Assembly (NCBI GenBank): GCA_013398175.1
Contig: VZRZ01007410.1
Span: forward strand, 755,809-819,808
Source: Climacteris rufus
Taxonomy: Eukaryota > Chordata > Aves > Passeriformes > Climacteridae
Direction of reading: 5' to 3'
DNA: 64,000 nucleotides
How positions within the stretch are numbered: position 1 is the stretch's first letter; the number at the start of each line of letters is the position of its first letter. A program made the translations under genes and the position numbers. Below the pieces are notes generated by a model. That model worked only from the letters and a program-made list of their open reading frames with translations, was not told the DNA's origin and did no database searches. Below, one piece after another: positions 1 through 14,019 of this stretch.

Positions 1-3000
1 ATTTGTGCCATTCATCTGGTATAAATCTACCCTCACTCAGCCCTGGAAGGCTTATCCCAAAACAGGTGAATTCTCAGACTGAGCAGCGCTTTCCTAGCAA
101 TTTTTGTATTACCTCCCTGCAGAGAGTGTAAGTTAGGACTTGGTCTAAAATGTCCTTTATCACCCTGTTGAATCCCTGCTGTGTTTAGCAGCTGGCACAA
201 CTTAAAATAGCCTTCAGACTATGCTAAATATTGCTGAATTTCTAGTGTACTTTCTAGTGCTATGTTCCCATAACACTAGAAGGAATCTTTTGGGACACTG
301 AGTCCAGCTCTTCTGTAATCACAAGTCTCCACATAATAGACAGCTAGTTTGTGGGAGCACATGGCACAATTCACCCTTCACTACATCCTGTAACCCACCT
401 GAGACCTGAAGTACAAGATGCAGAAGCAGCTTAAAAATGGCAAAACATTGCAGTAAAGGCAAGGAAGAGATCGAGGGTATGACCTGGCAGAAACTGACAG
501 AGAACTAGTAGTATATAAGGATGTCTTAAAGCCACCTTTAACCTTACCTTTGCTCCCCAACTGCTCTTAAGCCAAAGCTTGACATGAGTCAGGCCTCCTC
601 TATGCTGCTTTTGTGCAGTGCTAACTTTGTAATCATTTCTAGAAGTCTGAAGCATTGACAAAAAGATTTGTGGGACTAATTTTAAAGCCAGAATGCTTTG
701 CAACTGTGTAGGAGTGTGTACCGTGTGGTTTCTGCTGGATTGTGTAACGTTACACTGGTGAGCTGAAAAATGCATGATAAAATGGGTTTGTTTGATACTG
801 GCCAAAAGCAAGATCTTCCTCACCATGGTGACGTACTTCCCCATCTTACATCCCTGTTAAGATATCCCCTTCTGAAATACAGGAAATACATTGTTCTGCA
901 GTCTTTGTAATATGTAACAATAATGACTTACGAATGCATTCCCTCAAACTGTACCTATACTTTTCCTGCTTTCTTCTACATTTCTGCTAAAAAAAAACCA
1001 CCACAGGCATAGTTAATATCTTGATTAATTTTTAGGACCCACTGAGAAAAATTGTGATCCTGTCAGTCATTGTGGTTTCTTTTAATGAATAATTAAATAT
1101 GTGAACGTGAAATATATTCAGAAATTATTTTCAGGAGCTTTCATTTTACTTGCCAGCTTTTCCGTTGCTTATTAGTTCGATTGACAATGGCATGTTATTG
1201 TCACCCAATAAACTTCTATGCAATACTGACACAGTGGCAGAGCTTCATTTTTCCCAAGAAAGGAGTAGTGCAAAAGCAATAACAATTTATCTTCTTCAGA
1301 AGTCTAGCTGTTTGCAAAGTCTGGCAAAGTTTATGTCCTTATTTAACAGTATGCCTAAAGCTTTGTGTTGCAGTTGAGTCAAAAGAGGCAAATCCAAAGA
1401 CAACTTTAAAAGCACTAATAAGAATATGCCCAAGAAAATAGTCTCATCAGGGCACATATAGCTGTTAGAATCAGTGATAACAAGGGAAGGATCTTGAAAT
1501 TTTCTCCTATATGAAATAGAGCAACCAGAAGGTCTTAGGGAAAGACTAAAAAAAACCCTGTTAGCAGTATCTGTAACATGCAGGAATCCTGCCCCCGCTT
1601 CCATTTCCTTCTCCCTCATTTGCTTGCAATATGTTGTAAGGGTGTAAGCGTGAAAAAAGACACATAGGGAGTTACTTGTAGGCAGTACACTTGTGATTTT
1701 TCTTGGTGTGTGTATTTGTTTTTGATGGCCAAACATCATAATTTGGCCATTTTTGTAGAACTAATTGGGCACTAGGTTTTGCACCTGATGTGATTTTTTT
1801 CGTCTGAAATCTTGCAAAGGTTATGGTTTCACTTCAGGTGGATCATAGGGACCTAATTTTCCCTGTAATCTGAATTTACCTTATACTGAAAGCCCTCCTT
1901 ATACACATCCTAATATACCCATATGCTGACAGTCACCATTCACTCAAATAAAACCTCATAAAAATCAGTTTTATATGAGAACATGGATAATTTCTGACTT
2001 GTTGAGTTTTATAACATAGCAAAAGGTCTTATACTGCATTGTTTGTTGGGAGAAGAGCGAGTAGGCTGGTAGGGTTTTGTTTGGAGTGTTCTAACAAGTA
2101 CATATTGTTTCACATGTTGTGTGGGCTCAACTTGCCTTGCATGTTTGTGCAACACTGTGGGATCAGCAGAGACAAACATTGTTTGTCAGGTGTCTGTGTT
2201 TTATTGGTTCTCATTCACATCACTGTTGTAATTCCTACTATGTTCCACTCTTACAGCTGCTTTGCAGAACCCTTCACTGCTCTAAGCTTTATGTCCCCAT
2301 TCCTAAACGTATAAATTCAGAGTATAGGGAGTGTGGGTTTTTTTCATCTAACAGGAATATGTACTGCAGGAACCTCCGCTACACATAACCCGAAGACATT
2401 CAGCTTTGCTACTGTCCAAAAAGGCATGTGTGTGGACAAACAGCAGACTGTGAGAATGCCTCAGGATCCCCACAACTGCTTTTGGGAAGTCCATAATACC
2501 TCAGATTTTCAGAGCTGGAAGAAGTCTCTAACTCAACCAGATGAGGCTCCCCACATAGAAAGCAGATTATCCCCATGCCAGCCTATTGCTGGGGTCTTTG
2601 ACTATTCCTGTAAATGCAGGCCACCTTCAGAGAAGAGACACCAGACTCAATCTGCCATGTGTTCATTCTCACACTGCACAACAGCTCTAGTCCTACCTTC
2701 TGTATATTTTTTCAGTGCTTCAGGTGTTCAAATTCTGACTCAGTTGAACTTTGCTATAGTAAAATAGCTGTGGCCTGCAAGTGTTGTGGTGATCAATCTT
2801 TTAACGAACCAGACAGAAGAGCACAGGTGTAGCAAATGTCACTGCACAGTGTGTTCTCCAGTTACCTGGAGGCGTTAGGCTGTACAGAAGCATAATGTCA
2901 TCAAGCACTTGGTTAATTCAGCTCCTCCTCATCCTCAGTACTAGGTTGGTAAGAGGTATAATTGAGCTCTTATTTCTGTTCTTTTCAGATTTTTTTGCTA

Positions 3001-6000
3001 TGTGTTTTTGTAAAATCAGACAAGTAGGAAAATTAATGACAGCATGTGAATATACCCCAGAATAATGCTACTTAGGGACTGCTGTGCCCTTGTTTCCAAT
3101 TAACCTTAGTGTTCATCGTAGGTTGCAGCCAACTACATCTATCACAGTTACTTGGGTTGGGGGAAAACATCCATCATTATTATAGCCACACACAGATACA
3201 TACGTTATTTTCCTAAAGTATCATAATCCTCCACTTAGCAAAGATGGCCTGGGATAGCTGGGAGGAAATGAAACTCAATTTTTGCTCACATCTGCTTCAT
3301 CCTCTGGTATAATCAGCACCACATGCACTAGGCAAGGTCACAAACTTTGGCAATGTTCATCACAACATGCAATCTCTCCATTCTAGTGCCATTAACTGCT
3401 CAGCAACCTCTCCTTCTCCATCCCACTGTTTTTAATCTGCTAGAGCACTTCTGAGCGGGAATGGGAGAGCTCATCTCGCAGACATGTTTCCAAGAACAGT
3501 GTCACAGACCACACTTTGAGAAAGAATCGGCAGTGAACCACTACCCCATTTGTTTCAGTGCAATAGGGAAAAGAACATCACAGTGGGATGTAATTTCAAG
3601 TTTAGTGGCCAGCACCTGAATCTGGAAACAGATTCTGACAGCAGTGGCATTACAGGCATTGTAGTGTCTCCTCTGAGTAACATCCTGATGATTTAGAGAC
3701 CTGTAGCTGACATGTAGAGACAAGCAGACCAAAAGCATAGTTTATTTTTTCCTTTTATTTTTTTAAAAAGGTAGAGAGTCGTGGTGTTACTGCCCTCTGT
3801 TACAAACTGGTTATTTGCAGGATGGTATGGTCATTGATACTCTATTTCTGAAAGGCTATTTGCTTAACCTACATTGTTTTGGCTAAATTTTTGTTCAAAA
3901 CCTGTAGTTTGAAGCAGAAATGAAAGCAAAGCATACATCCCTTGAGAGAAGGGTAGGAGGTTCTTGTGAATCTTACCTAATATTTTTTCATATGGTGCTT
4001 TTTGTGCTGTAGTTGCTTCCTTCATAAAAGCAAACCTTTTCCAAGCTACCTCTCTGTAGATTTGGTGGATTAGATGCACTCCCATTGGCTTTGCCTACTA
4101 TCTCTCTCCCAGACACTCACCAGGCTCTCCTTCCATGCAGGGGCCCTCCCACCCCATCTCACAAGGCAGCACCTCCACACCACACTGCCTCACTGTCCCT
4201 GGGTAAAGGTTTGACATGCACAAGGGTCAGAGCACCCAGACATCAGCCACTTGCTTTGAAGTTGCCCTTAGCTCAAACACGCTGAGGTAAAAGTAAGTAG
4301 AAGCATTATGAAGCAGGCAAGATAGGCCACAGGTGCAGAGAAGTAAAAAGATAACCAAGTCCCTGTCTTCCAAGCAGCAAAATCAGCTCTAAATAGCTTG
4401 CTCTGTATGTATCCAGCTGACAGATACTTCACAGCCCTCTGGCTGAGGATTTGGTTCTTATGCAAACCTATGACTTTAGATTGCATTCATGCAAGAGGAT
4501 CTGGGATTTTTATAGAACCAGATGCATCTTTTGGCAGGAGGTGTATATGCATGTGTGTGGAGGGGGGCACATTCAAATTCAAATTCTCCTCTCCCTTCTC
4601 TTTCTCTGTAAGGGAAATTGTTAACCAGGGAAGACATTTATGTTCCCAGAACATTGTTTGCTTTTCCTAGTTTCAGAAATGCTACTGTACTTTGCAAATG
4701 GTGTGCTGGTCTCCAGCACAGAGGATAAACAGACATTTCACTTCTAGTTTGCCAACATGTAAAACTAAATGTGTCACTGGAGGAAAGCTAAGGCTGCTCT
4801 GAACTTGCAGGACAATCAGAAGAGTTCATTCACCTTTTTTCCTGCCTGACTCAAACAGAAAATGCCTTTTTGGAAAGAATGAGTTAAATAAACTTGCTGG
4901 AAACATAAAACCATTTGTTTCGATGAGAGATAAGATGCAGAAATCCATTCCTCACCTGTAATCCCTACTGTTTTTATGTGCACTGAAAAAGTACTTCTAT
5001 CAGCATGATGCTAGCCCATCATTTCTTAGATAATGATCAACATTTTCTCTCTTATGCTCTCCTTTTTAGGCCTTGATTCAGCAAAGCATTCAGGTACATC
5101 TTTATCTTTAGGTCCTTTAGCAGCCTTCAGTAAAAGCATACAGTTTGAAAGTAAAGTGCTCTGCTAAATTGGGTCTTTCACAGGACTAAAGGGAAAGCTC
5201 ACACAAGAGCAAAGCAGCTTTGCTTTCCTTCAGTCACACTTGGTTTATTCACTTGCTCTTGCTGTGTACAGCTGTGGATTGCTGGCAGTGTGCTTCGATG
5301 GAATTTGCAGGATTCACAGCTTCAAAGATGAGATGTGCCAGCCTTTAGAGCAAGCTTGTATAAACACAGGAAACCAAAGCATCCATGTAAACAAAGGGAG
5401 GTAATACATATATTCACACCTGAGCAAACACACACACACTCCTACATGCAGCAGCAATGCTCCAGCAGGTTCTGTAGCATTCAGTGTGTCAGCAGACATA
5501 GTTCTTGTTTCTGCTATTGCTTTTCTCTTGGCTGTGTGATCAGAGAAGCACTGGGGCCAAGCCTGCTAGTTTTGCAGCACTGTAAAAACGTATGAAGAGG
5601 TTTCAAAAGCTCTGACAGGGTCTCATCTATACAGAACTAGCATTATAGTTGTGCTCAGGGAGTGCAGTATGCCACACATTGAATTCCTACTTTATTTTTT
5701 GTTGTTCATGGACTTTTTGTGTTTTCTGTAATTTTTGCCTGTAAGCATGGATGTGTCAACTGTCTTGCTGAGATCTTGTGGGGAAGGAGATGTTGTTTGA
5801 TTTTTGAGAAGACAATGAAATTTTAAAATATATCCTCTAATTTGGAAAGTTTGTTAAGAGGCTGTGTATAATCATAGAAACCAGAAGAAGAAAAAAACTT
5901 AGCATCACAAATATTGAGCATTTCTGAACTTGGATACAAAAGAGCTGCCCAATATCTCAAGATTTCAGAGGAAGCAAGTTGCTTCATTGTAGTCTTTGCT

Positions 6001-9000
6001 GCCTCAGTGCCTTCCCTACCCTGCCACTAACTACACCAAGAAGTTGCACTCTCTTCATTGCTGGTGTAAGATGAGCTAGATTGTATTTCCTTCTCCATTA
6101 CAGAATAGCATGTACAAGTCACCCCAGAGGTGACTTAGCCTTTTGGGGGCTACCCAGGGCCACCCTTAGTACCAAGTAAATACTCATCCTGAACACACAG
6201 CTACAGCATGTGGAGCCTTTCATATCTGAGCACACTTGGCCAGCTAGTGTGGCAGGCTCCTGGATTATCCAGGCTCACTGTCATCTCCTTAGAGCTGGAT
6301 AGGCTGACCTCTGGTGTAGCCACAAGTCCCATTTACTACAATGAGGGGTAGAAACATTCAGCCTTAATCACAATTGGCCCAAACTTGACATACTCTTTTG
6401 TATGAAACTTACAAAGATTTAATGTTACTTCAAGAGACTTGCAAAAGTCCCTGTGGGAGTTCATCCATAGGAGTTAGATTTCTTCATGGAATGCATTGAA
6501 GTCAGATGGGTGGATAAGTCCCATTAAGTTAACTTGCACAAGTATTTTTGTAAGTCCCTTTCGGCACTATTCCCTCTTGGCTTCCCTTCCCTCGTCTCCT
6601 TCCCTCTTCAATCTTTTAAATAAAGATAGCACTTAACATAAAGTTGTGTTGCAAGGCTCTTCTCAGTGCCTATAAAGTGCTTTTCAACTCTGGCAGAAGT
6701 GCCTAAATGTACAGTGTTCAGTGAAACTGAAAACAGTGGGGATTTATATGGAGATGATGTGCAAGCTCTGTTCCATCAGATACGTTCATTTCAAATTTCC
6801 CAGGTGTCGACGTCGTAAGGCTAAAAGAGGGTGCAGATTCCCCAGGGCTCTCCTGCCTTTTGGCACTGCAATTAAATCCCCCAAGTCTGATTGCCATTTC
6901 ATTCATTTCTGTATGACTGAAGCAGATGTGGTTTTAGCAATAAAATGAGGAGATATTTTAGCTAAAGCTATGTAGCTAAGTCTTAGTTATACTTTGTTAT
7001 CTTCAATTAAAAGACAGATAATATATGAGCAACTGCATTACAAACAAAAAAACACAGAAAGAAAGTAAGGAAGGGTGGAAGCAGGCAACTGACAAACCGG
7101 TAATTTGTTAACAGGGAGATGAAATGCAACAACAGATTTGTTTATCAGACGGTTCTATTAACCTCTTATGCAACATTTCATCATTTATAATTAAGCTTTC
7201 CATTTTGTTATTAGACCTTAACAGCTAAATTGGCATCTTGCGGACTAGGCCTGGAAACACAAACAAGCACAGGAGTTCAGGCACCATTCAGTTTCCTTAT
7301 CAATTCTCCACAGAAGCTGCCTCAGCCCCCATTTTTCAATGTAGCTGAAGTCTTGTTCCTATATCCTCTTCTGGCTGTGCTGTGCTGGTGAAGGAGACCT
7401 CACTCCTCCATCTGCAGACCATCTTCCCAGAACTGTTCACATAGACCCCTTCCCAGCAGCCCCCCCCACCTCCTTTGTGTCAAGACTGTATAGGTTTGCT
7501 TGAGACCTGCAAGCTACAATGAGTTTATTTCAGCTGAGATGGGTTAAGCACCGTGCAGCTAATGACCTTGTCTCCTGGCAGGGTGTACAGATGAGCATTT
7601 GGTGACAAAAATGCTCTTAAGCCAACACAGCTGCAGCTGAGAGAGAACATGTGGACAAGACTTTGCTCCTCCATCTGAGCCCTTTCGGTTGTGTAAGGTA
7701 GCGCTGCAGTGCAGTTTATGCTCTATCCATTTAGGCAAGAGCAGCAAAAAGGAAAATAGGAGAAAGAACTTGAGCCAAAACTTTCCCTTTGCTACCATGC
7801 CAAAGAAAGGCTGGAGAAGGGTCTCAGATGTGGTGCTTAGTGCAGTCAGATGGACAGCCTGGGTGCTATAAATATTAGAATGTGGTACTCGGCTTTAGCA
7901 CAACCAGTTGGAAAGGATTTCGCTCCGAGAGCCCCACCAGAGCACAGTGGCTGGAGGAGGGAAATGGACTCACATGCCGTTCCAATTTGGTAGACATATT
8001 TTGATGTCCCAGCTGAGGCTCCTGAGGGGAAATAGGAAAACAAGGGTCTAGCTTGTGAATCACGCCAAGTGTTAGCTGCCACATTGCCTGCCTGCATCAG
8101 ATTTGCATAATTTGCCCTTTCTCAATAGCAGAAGTGCACGCACCTGGAGGGCTTTGATGACAGAAGTACAAGTGCCTGGGGAATTCTGGCACCACCAGGG
8201 TCAGCTGGCAGCTGAGAAGAGGTTCAAAGGCTCTAAATACTGAGCTTTAGGGTCCAAATTCTCTGTCCAGGAACACTGATCATATTGACTATTTTATTTC
8301 AATGATCGGACAAATATTACTTCCATAATCTGAAAGTTGCTTTTGCACTTTGAGAAACCCACTTTTTTAAATCAAAGGTCACAAATCCATTAAAAGCCCA
8401 ACATAATAACCACTCTTATTCCATCCCTTTTTCCCACTGTATTTTTCTTCCTGATGTACTCTTCCATTTAAAAGTGGAGTATTTAAGAAGGCTTGTTCTG
8501 AAAACTCTGCCAATTATGTAAGTGGACACTGTTATCAGCCACATTTGAGGGGGGAAAAGGCATCAAATTACTTAATGCCAGGGCAGATACTAGGTAAAAC
8601 TGGTATATTTTCACCAATGATTTGGTGCAACAAACTAGGTCACTCCATGACTATCCTCCATGTGTTTGTGACAGGTTTCATGAGATAAGGAAGAAAGAAA
8701 GTACCTTTTGCTAATTGGAAATGGATTCCATCCTACTCCTCTTGAATTCCATGTAAGAAATCCTCTGAATCTGAGTAGACATAAGAAAAAGACAAAATCC
8801 AATGACAAATAAAGTAATTTTTTCTGGCCAGTAAGAGGCTTTTATTAAAATGTTATTGAGTAGTAACAAACAAATATGAAGGCTACAGAACTGCACTTGA
8901 TATGAATGCCTTTATAAAAATAAACAGACATGTCTGATTATTTGTAATCCAGTATAATCCACTGTGTAATATTAAATATTTTACAAGACTTTTTCTTCTA

Positions 9001-9153
9001 TTTGTTCTCAGCATGGTTGGCCTGAAGCCAAAATGTTGTTATTTTTAAAGGCAACACTCCACTAAGGCTTTTGAATTTCTTTCATGTTGGCTCTTTTTAT
9101 GGCATTTTGAAATTGATTGTGCATAGCAAAGTCATAAAAAAACCCCACAAAAA

Positions 9154-9177
9154 CAAACAAACAAACAAACAAACAAA
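9154..9177. repeat. (CAAA)6 microsatellite flanked by AACCCC motifs
   Basis: Six CAAA units lie inside an A/C-rich patch (9135-9205). The patch has AACCCCACA at 9141-9149, a second AACCCCACA immediately after the array, and further CA and CAAA units downstream. No attached transposon body was recognised. Confidence 0.9.
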
Positions 9178-10458
9178 AAAACCCCACACACACAAACAAA
9201 ACCATGGCAGCAGATATCTTGCATGTAGATAAACTCCTTGTCACTCTACAAACTAGTTGCTAGGAGAAATAAAACAGACCTGTAAGTACAGAAGAATGGT
9301 TAAAGTCCTGCTTTTACACCCAAAAAGCAAAACTGAGTGTGCCAGTGGTGAAAGAACTTGCCCGAGCTTTAGCCAGGTATAGAGGTCTGAAGAGAATCTG
9401 GCTTGTCTATGGACTGAAACAGGGCCTAGTTTATTTCATACAATTTTGAATACACTGTTTAATGGCATTTTGGTGCCAAAAGACTAAGTAAATCAACCTC
9501 TGGAAAAAACTGGTTTCCACAGTAGAAGGTGACAGAGCAATTTTTCTCTCATAGTGTTTCATTCCCTGGCAGAGAGCATGCTTTTGCTCTTCCTGAGGGT
9601 GCACCTAGCAGATAGAGTTTGCTATGACTGTTCTGTTCCTCCTGGTCCCAACAGGTATTTTGCACCCCCCACCACATCCTCCTTCCCACGACAGGCTGCC
9701 GCAGCCTCTTCCATCTGCTGTTCTCAATCTCAGCACGTCTCAGGTCTTGAATTTAAACACCCAGAATTAACCATGCCACATTTGAAAGTCTGGGGCCCAG
9801 CCCAAACGTGTATTACTTTGGCTTTCCACTCAAGAGGTGTTTTGTCTCAAACAATGAAAATGCATTTTAAGTACAGATTAGCCTTCATTGCATTCGAGCC
9901 TAGTTGAGACTAACAGGCTATGACACAGGTTATATTTCCAATAGACAATAACCTATCTCCAGGAGCTGGGGCTTTAATTAATACAACAATTACTACCAGA
10001 CTTCTAATGAAATTGCTGTTTGATTATCTCACATTCCTGCCCTACTCTGGCTTCTAAGGTAGCATCCCTTTCTTCCTAAAACTTTCTGCAATGTAAAAAA
10101 ACAAAAGATATTTGTAAAGATATTTGTATAGGCCTATACCCTCTTTTGGGGATTTCTTCTTAATTTGTATTCATTCTCAGCCAGCAGAAAGAATGAAAAG
10201 TGTGGCAGGGAGAAAGTCATTCCAGCAGTTCTGCAGCACCCTGCAGCTTAGCAAAGGTAATTTGTGTAGTTACAGCTCTGCTTTTATTGAATACATCTGC
10301 AGCAGTCATTGGATTGGGATGTTTCCTTTATGCCTCCTTGAGAGCTAGTACATGTCTTGGTTGGAAGGTTGAATTTGAAAAATGTTCATATAGCCTGTGA
10401 CCAGCTATGAGAATACAAAAGCCAGATTACTTTGATCCTATCAAACCATAGAAATACT

Positions 10459-10461
<3 letters not shown>

Positions 10462-10494
<33 letters not shown>
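10462..10494. repeat. (AC)n dinucleotide microsatellite
   Basis: About 16.5 uninterrupted AC units, followed by AAAAGG. This is likely to be length-polymorphic. Confidence 0.97.
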
Positions 10495-10500
<6 letters not shown>

Positions 10501-13500
10501 AGAAACTATAGAAAGGACTCATGGGTAAACAGCTATTTATTTGTTATGATCTCACCCTAAAGATTTTCACATTAAAGTTTAATGTGGTTTGGTACAGATG
10601 TGAACTGGGGCACAGGGTTGGAGATCAAGCCTATAAATAACAGAAACTACAAAAAACAGTTTAAAATTTTGCTCAGACCTTTTTTACTTGTCTAAAATAG
10701 AATTTATAGATTTTGCCCTTCTACTATAAGAATGAAAATAAAGTAGGATAAAACAGCCTTAAAGTTCAATTAGAAGCAATTCAGGATAAAAAAACTAATA
10801 ATGACTAAACAAGTGAAGCTGCAGGCAAGAGGCAGAAGAGGACTGACCCACAGGCACAAGGTTGAATTTACCCAGCCAAGAGGGTGAAGAATAGTGTTAG
10901 ATAGCTGGAGCGCTCGTGCGGTAGTATCCCCTCACAGTGGCTGAAAGAAATTCAATGGAAGCACATACTCCCTGTTAAACTCAAGGGGAAATTCTGTTTG
11001 ACCAAGCCAAAGTTTTCTGTCACTCAGTTCCCATCCCTCCTGAGCTTTTAAATATTCGCAAGTAAAATTGTGACCCATTTTACTTCATATTTTCTTCCTG
11101 CAGTTTTGCATTTTAACATCATTCTTGCTACACCCAGAGCTACAACTATTACATTCACATATACCCAGGGAAAGAAAGAGATGTTTAAAACGTGTAGATT
11201 CTACACTACAGAAGTTTGTTAAAATTTTGCACAATAGACCAACAGACAGTTAATCTTCCTTTCTCCCCCAGCCACAAGCTGTGCTTACATCCCTCCACAT
11301 CAGAGAAAGCACATTCATCAATTATCTGTCTCTTTCCCATCCACTCACCAAACATCTGTAATAAAAAAACCCACCTTATAAATTACTTCAGAACACAAAG
11401 GGAAATCTCTCCATTTTGTAACAACTTGGTTAATTTAAAATGGAATGAGGATTCTTTTTCCCCTCATGTTTTATGCTAGCATGTGCTTTCTAGGACATAG
11501 TATCTTGTTACAATTTACAGCAAGTATTCAACCAGATTACTACAGGGTTCTCCAGCAAATGCAGAAACAAATTGACATTAAGAAGCCATGCCTTTTCTGT
11601 AGGGAGTCACCTTCTGCAAACCTTGCCTGCCCATAAGTATGCATAAATATGCAGCTTCTGGGAAAAAAAAGATTGAATTCTTATCTTGGGGGAATGAAGG
11701 AGGGAAGTTGTACTATTAATAAATCCAAATGTTAGGCTTAACAAAATATGCAGAGTTTAAGCAGGGATGATATATTGTACTCCCCCATTTGAGAAGGAAT
11801 GGCAAGGCAGGTCAGACATTGCCATTTTTTCCTTGAAGACATTTTTTCCTTAAAGAGTGCCTTTAAGTGGGAACCCCCACAGGAACTGCATCCTGGCCCG
11901 TTCTCCACCATGTCAGTTCAGTGGGTATGCAACTTCACTGAAGTGAAATGCTCTCTTTCCCTGTTTAGTTTTCAAGAGCAGTGAGGCATGTTGTTTTTTT
12001 ATTTTTTTTATGAATGAGGAAACCAACTTGTCTCTCACACCTTGTGCTGCAATTGGATATGAATAGGGACCCAACCATAACTCCCAAATTCCCTGTACTT
12101 ACCAAAGGGTCTGCTTAAGGAGCTGATAAAGGAACTTCGAAAGCCCCAGACACTGCCAGGAAGGACACATTGCCTCAGACTTCATAATTTGCACAGGAAC
12201 CGAATTTCAGCAGCTCTGCTCATGTATTTTATCAGCCCAGAGTGCATGTCCAAGGTTGATCTCAGATTTGGGGAGGTAGAGGCTTAACAGCAAAACCCAG
12301 GCTGCTGTGGTAACTACAGAGCTCCTCGGGACTGCCTAGGCTTTGTCAGGGGCCACTGACAGAAAGCAAGGCTGCTCAAAGTCTCCCCTGTCCACGTTAC
12401 CCTCAGGCCTCCATACAGGCTGCACCTTCGAGATCCCAATTCCAGTCAGCCTCGACTAATGAATTGACATTGTCTATTTTGGCAAGGGCCTTGTCCCTGC
12501 AGTGCAGAACTGCTGAGAATAGGGGCTGCTTCAAGAGCAAAAATTATGTGTGACCAATAGAGCAATCACATCCCTCATGACTGCACACAGCACCCTGCCT
12601 TCAACGCTGCTCTGAGCAGACAGCACAGGGGAGGGACACCCACTCACATCCCTTGCTGGGCTGGAGCCCAGTGCCTGCACTGACAGTCGGTATGTCAGAG
12701 TGCTGCTGGCATAAGCTTAATATAAATGCATGAAAAGGTACATCTGAGGGGTGTGCCCTGAGTCTTCCTTGTCTGGCTGTATCCCAGGATCACAGCTGGA
12801 TAACCAGCTGTGTCCCAGCTCTGAAGCACTGCCAAGCTAGAAGCCTCTTTGCTGCCACTCCTCTTTCTTCTTGCTGCTACTTGTTATTTTCCCTTTTTCC
12901 ACCCTTCTGCTGCATAAAAATTGCCCATCTGTCAAAGAGTATTACAGTCAAAATCTCATTACGGGCACAGGGGGACACACCTTATATGCAGAGCCGACAA
13001 TTAGAGTTTATTGTTAGTCTAGTTATTGTTTCAAGAGTGAAATTAAAAGGAATCAAACACTTATTCCAAGTCCAGCTACAATGATGCTAACATTTATAGT
13101 CTGTATTATCTAATTATTGCTAATTCCCATTGATAGCACAACCCAGTTCGTTAGTCACCAATTTCCTGGCATCTACCTCTTTTTGTTATATCATGCTCAC
13201 CTTTCTTATGAGTAGGAACAGGAAACAATTAATGCCTTAAATTCTTCACTGGGAGGAGCATCTTTAGTCCTGTGTCTGCTTGAGGTTTTCACACTGTCTG
13301 TTAATATCGCTTTTTTGATTCGTGCCAAACTTTAGTTACCAGTTTTTCACTTAAGAGTTCTTGGAACATGCATGCTGTAATTTCTTTAGGATAAAACCAT
13401 GCAATTTTACAGAGCGAAGATCACACCAAAAATAAGTTGCACATTAGTCATCTGTTGGACAATTGCTTATTCAGCCAAAACAAGCTGATGTAAACTCAGG

Positions 13501-13967
13501 ACCAGGCAAAGCCTGAAGTGGTCTGTATTAAGGTAAAACAAAATGTGCAATTTTTCAGTAGCAACGGCAACATCTTGTTTCCTAAGATGCAGGGCTACAA
13601 AAGGTGTGTTCACACTGGTACTGCTGATGCAATACATCCAATTACATCAATGCTTATGTCAGTAAAACTCTTCTTACCTGTTCTTTTTCCAGTTACAGCC
13701 AAGTAAACTGCAGTCAAAATGTTTGATGTTATTCCCCAAAACACCTGAGGTTTACTTTCAAGCTATTCACATCTGGTAGAGTCACTTCCATTTCAAGGAA
13801 CAGTGACTTGTGGTTTTAAGCTTCCATCCTATTCTGGATACTAACATCAAGGAAACTTTTGAGCTATTCAGCACTGAAATTAAAATTCATTTCATACCAA
13901 CAATAGTAGCATTACACTAGCCATTATTAGTTTAGGTAGTATTGTATAGCACACAGGTGCAGGCTTA

Positions 13968-14019
13968 AATATATATATATATTTTTTAAATACATATTTT
14001 TATATATACACATATATAA
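13968..14019. repeat. AT-rich imperfect (AT)n tract
   Basis: Alternating AT units separated by T-runs and TACATA interruptions. This is low-complexity sequence with no other feature seen. Confidence 0.85.

Noticed and set aside
1296..1739. 147-codon minus-strand open frame
   Set aside because: No recognisable domain, no splice or promoter context, cysteine- and serine-scattered chance composition, and a plus-strand frame overlaps it equally well.
2333..2767. 144-codon plus-strand open frame
   Set aside because: No family resemblance, no splice signals flanking it, and it lies in probable intron 1. It is likely a chance frame.
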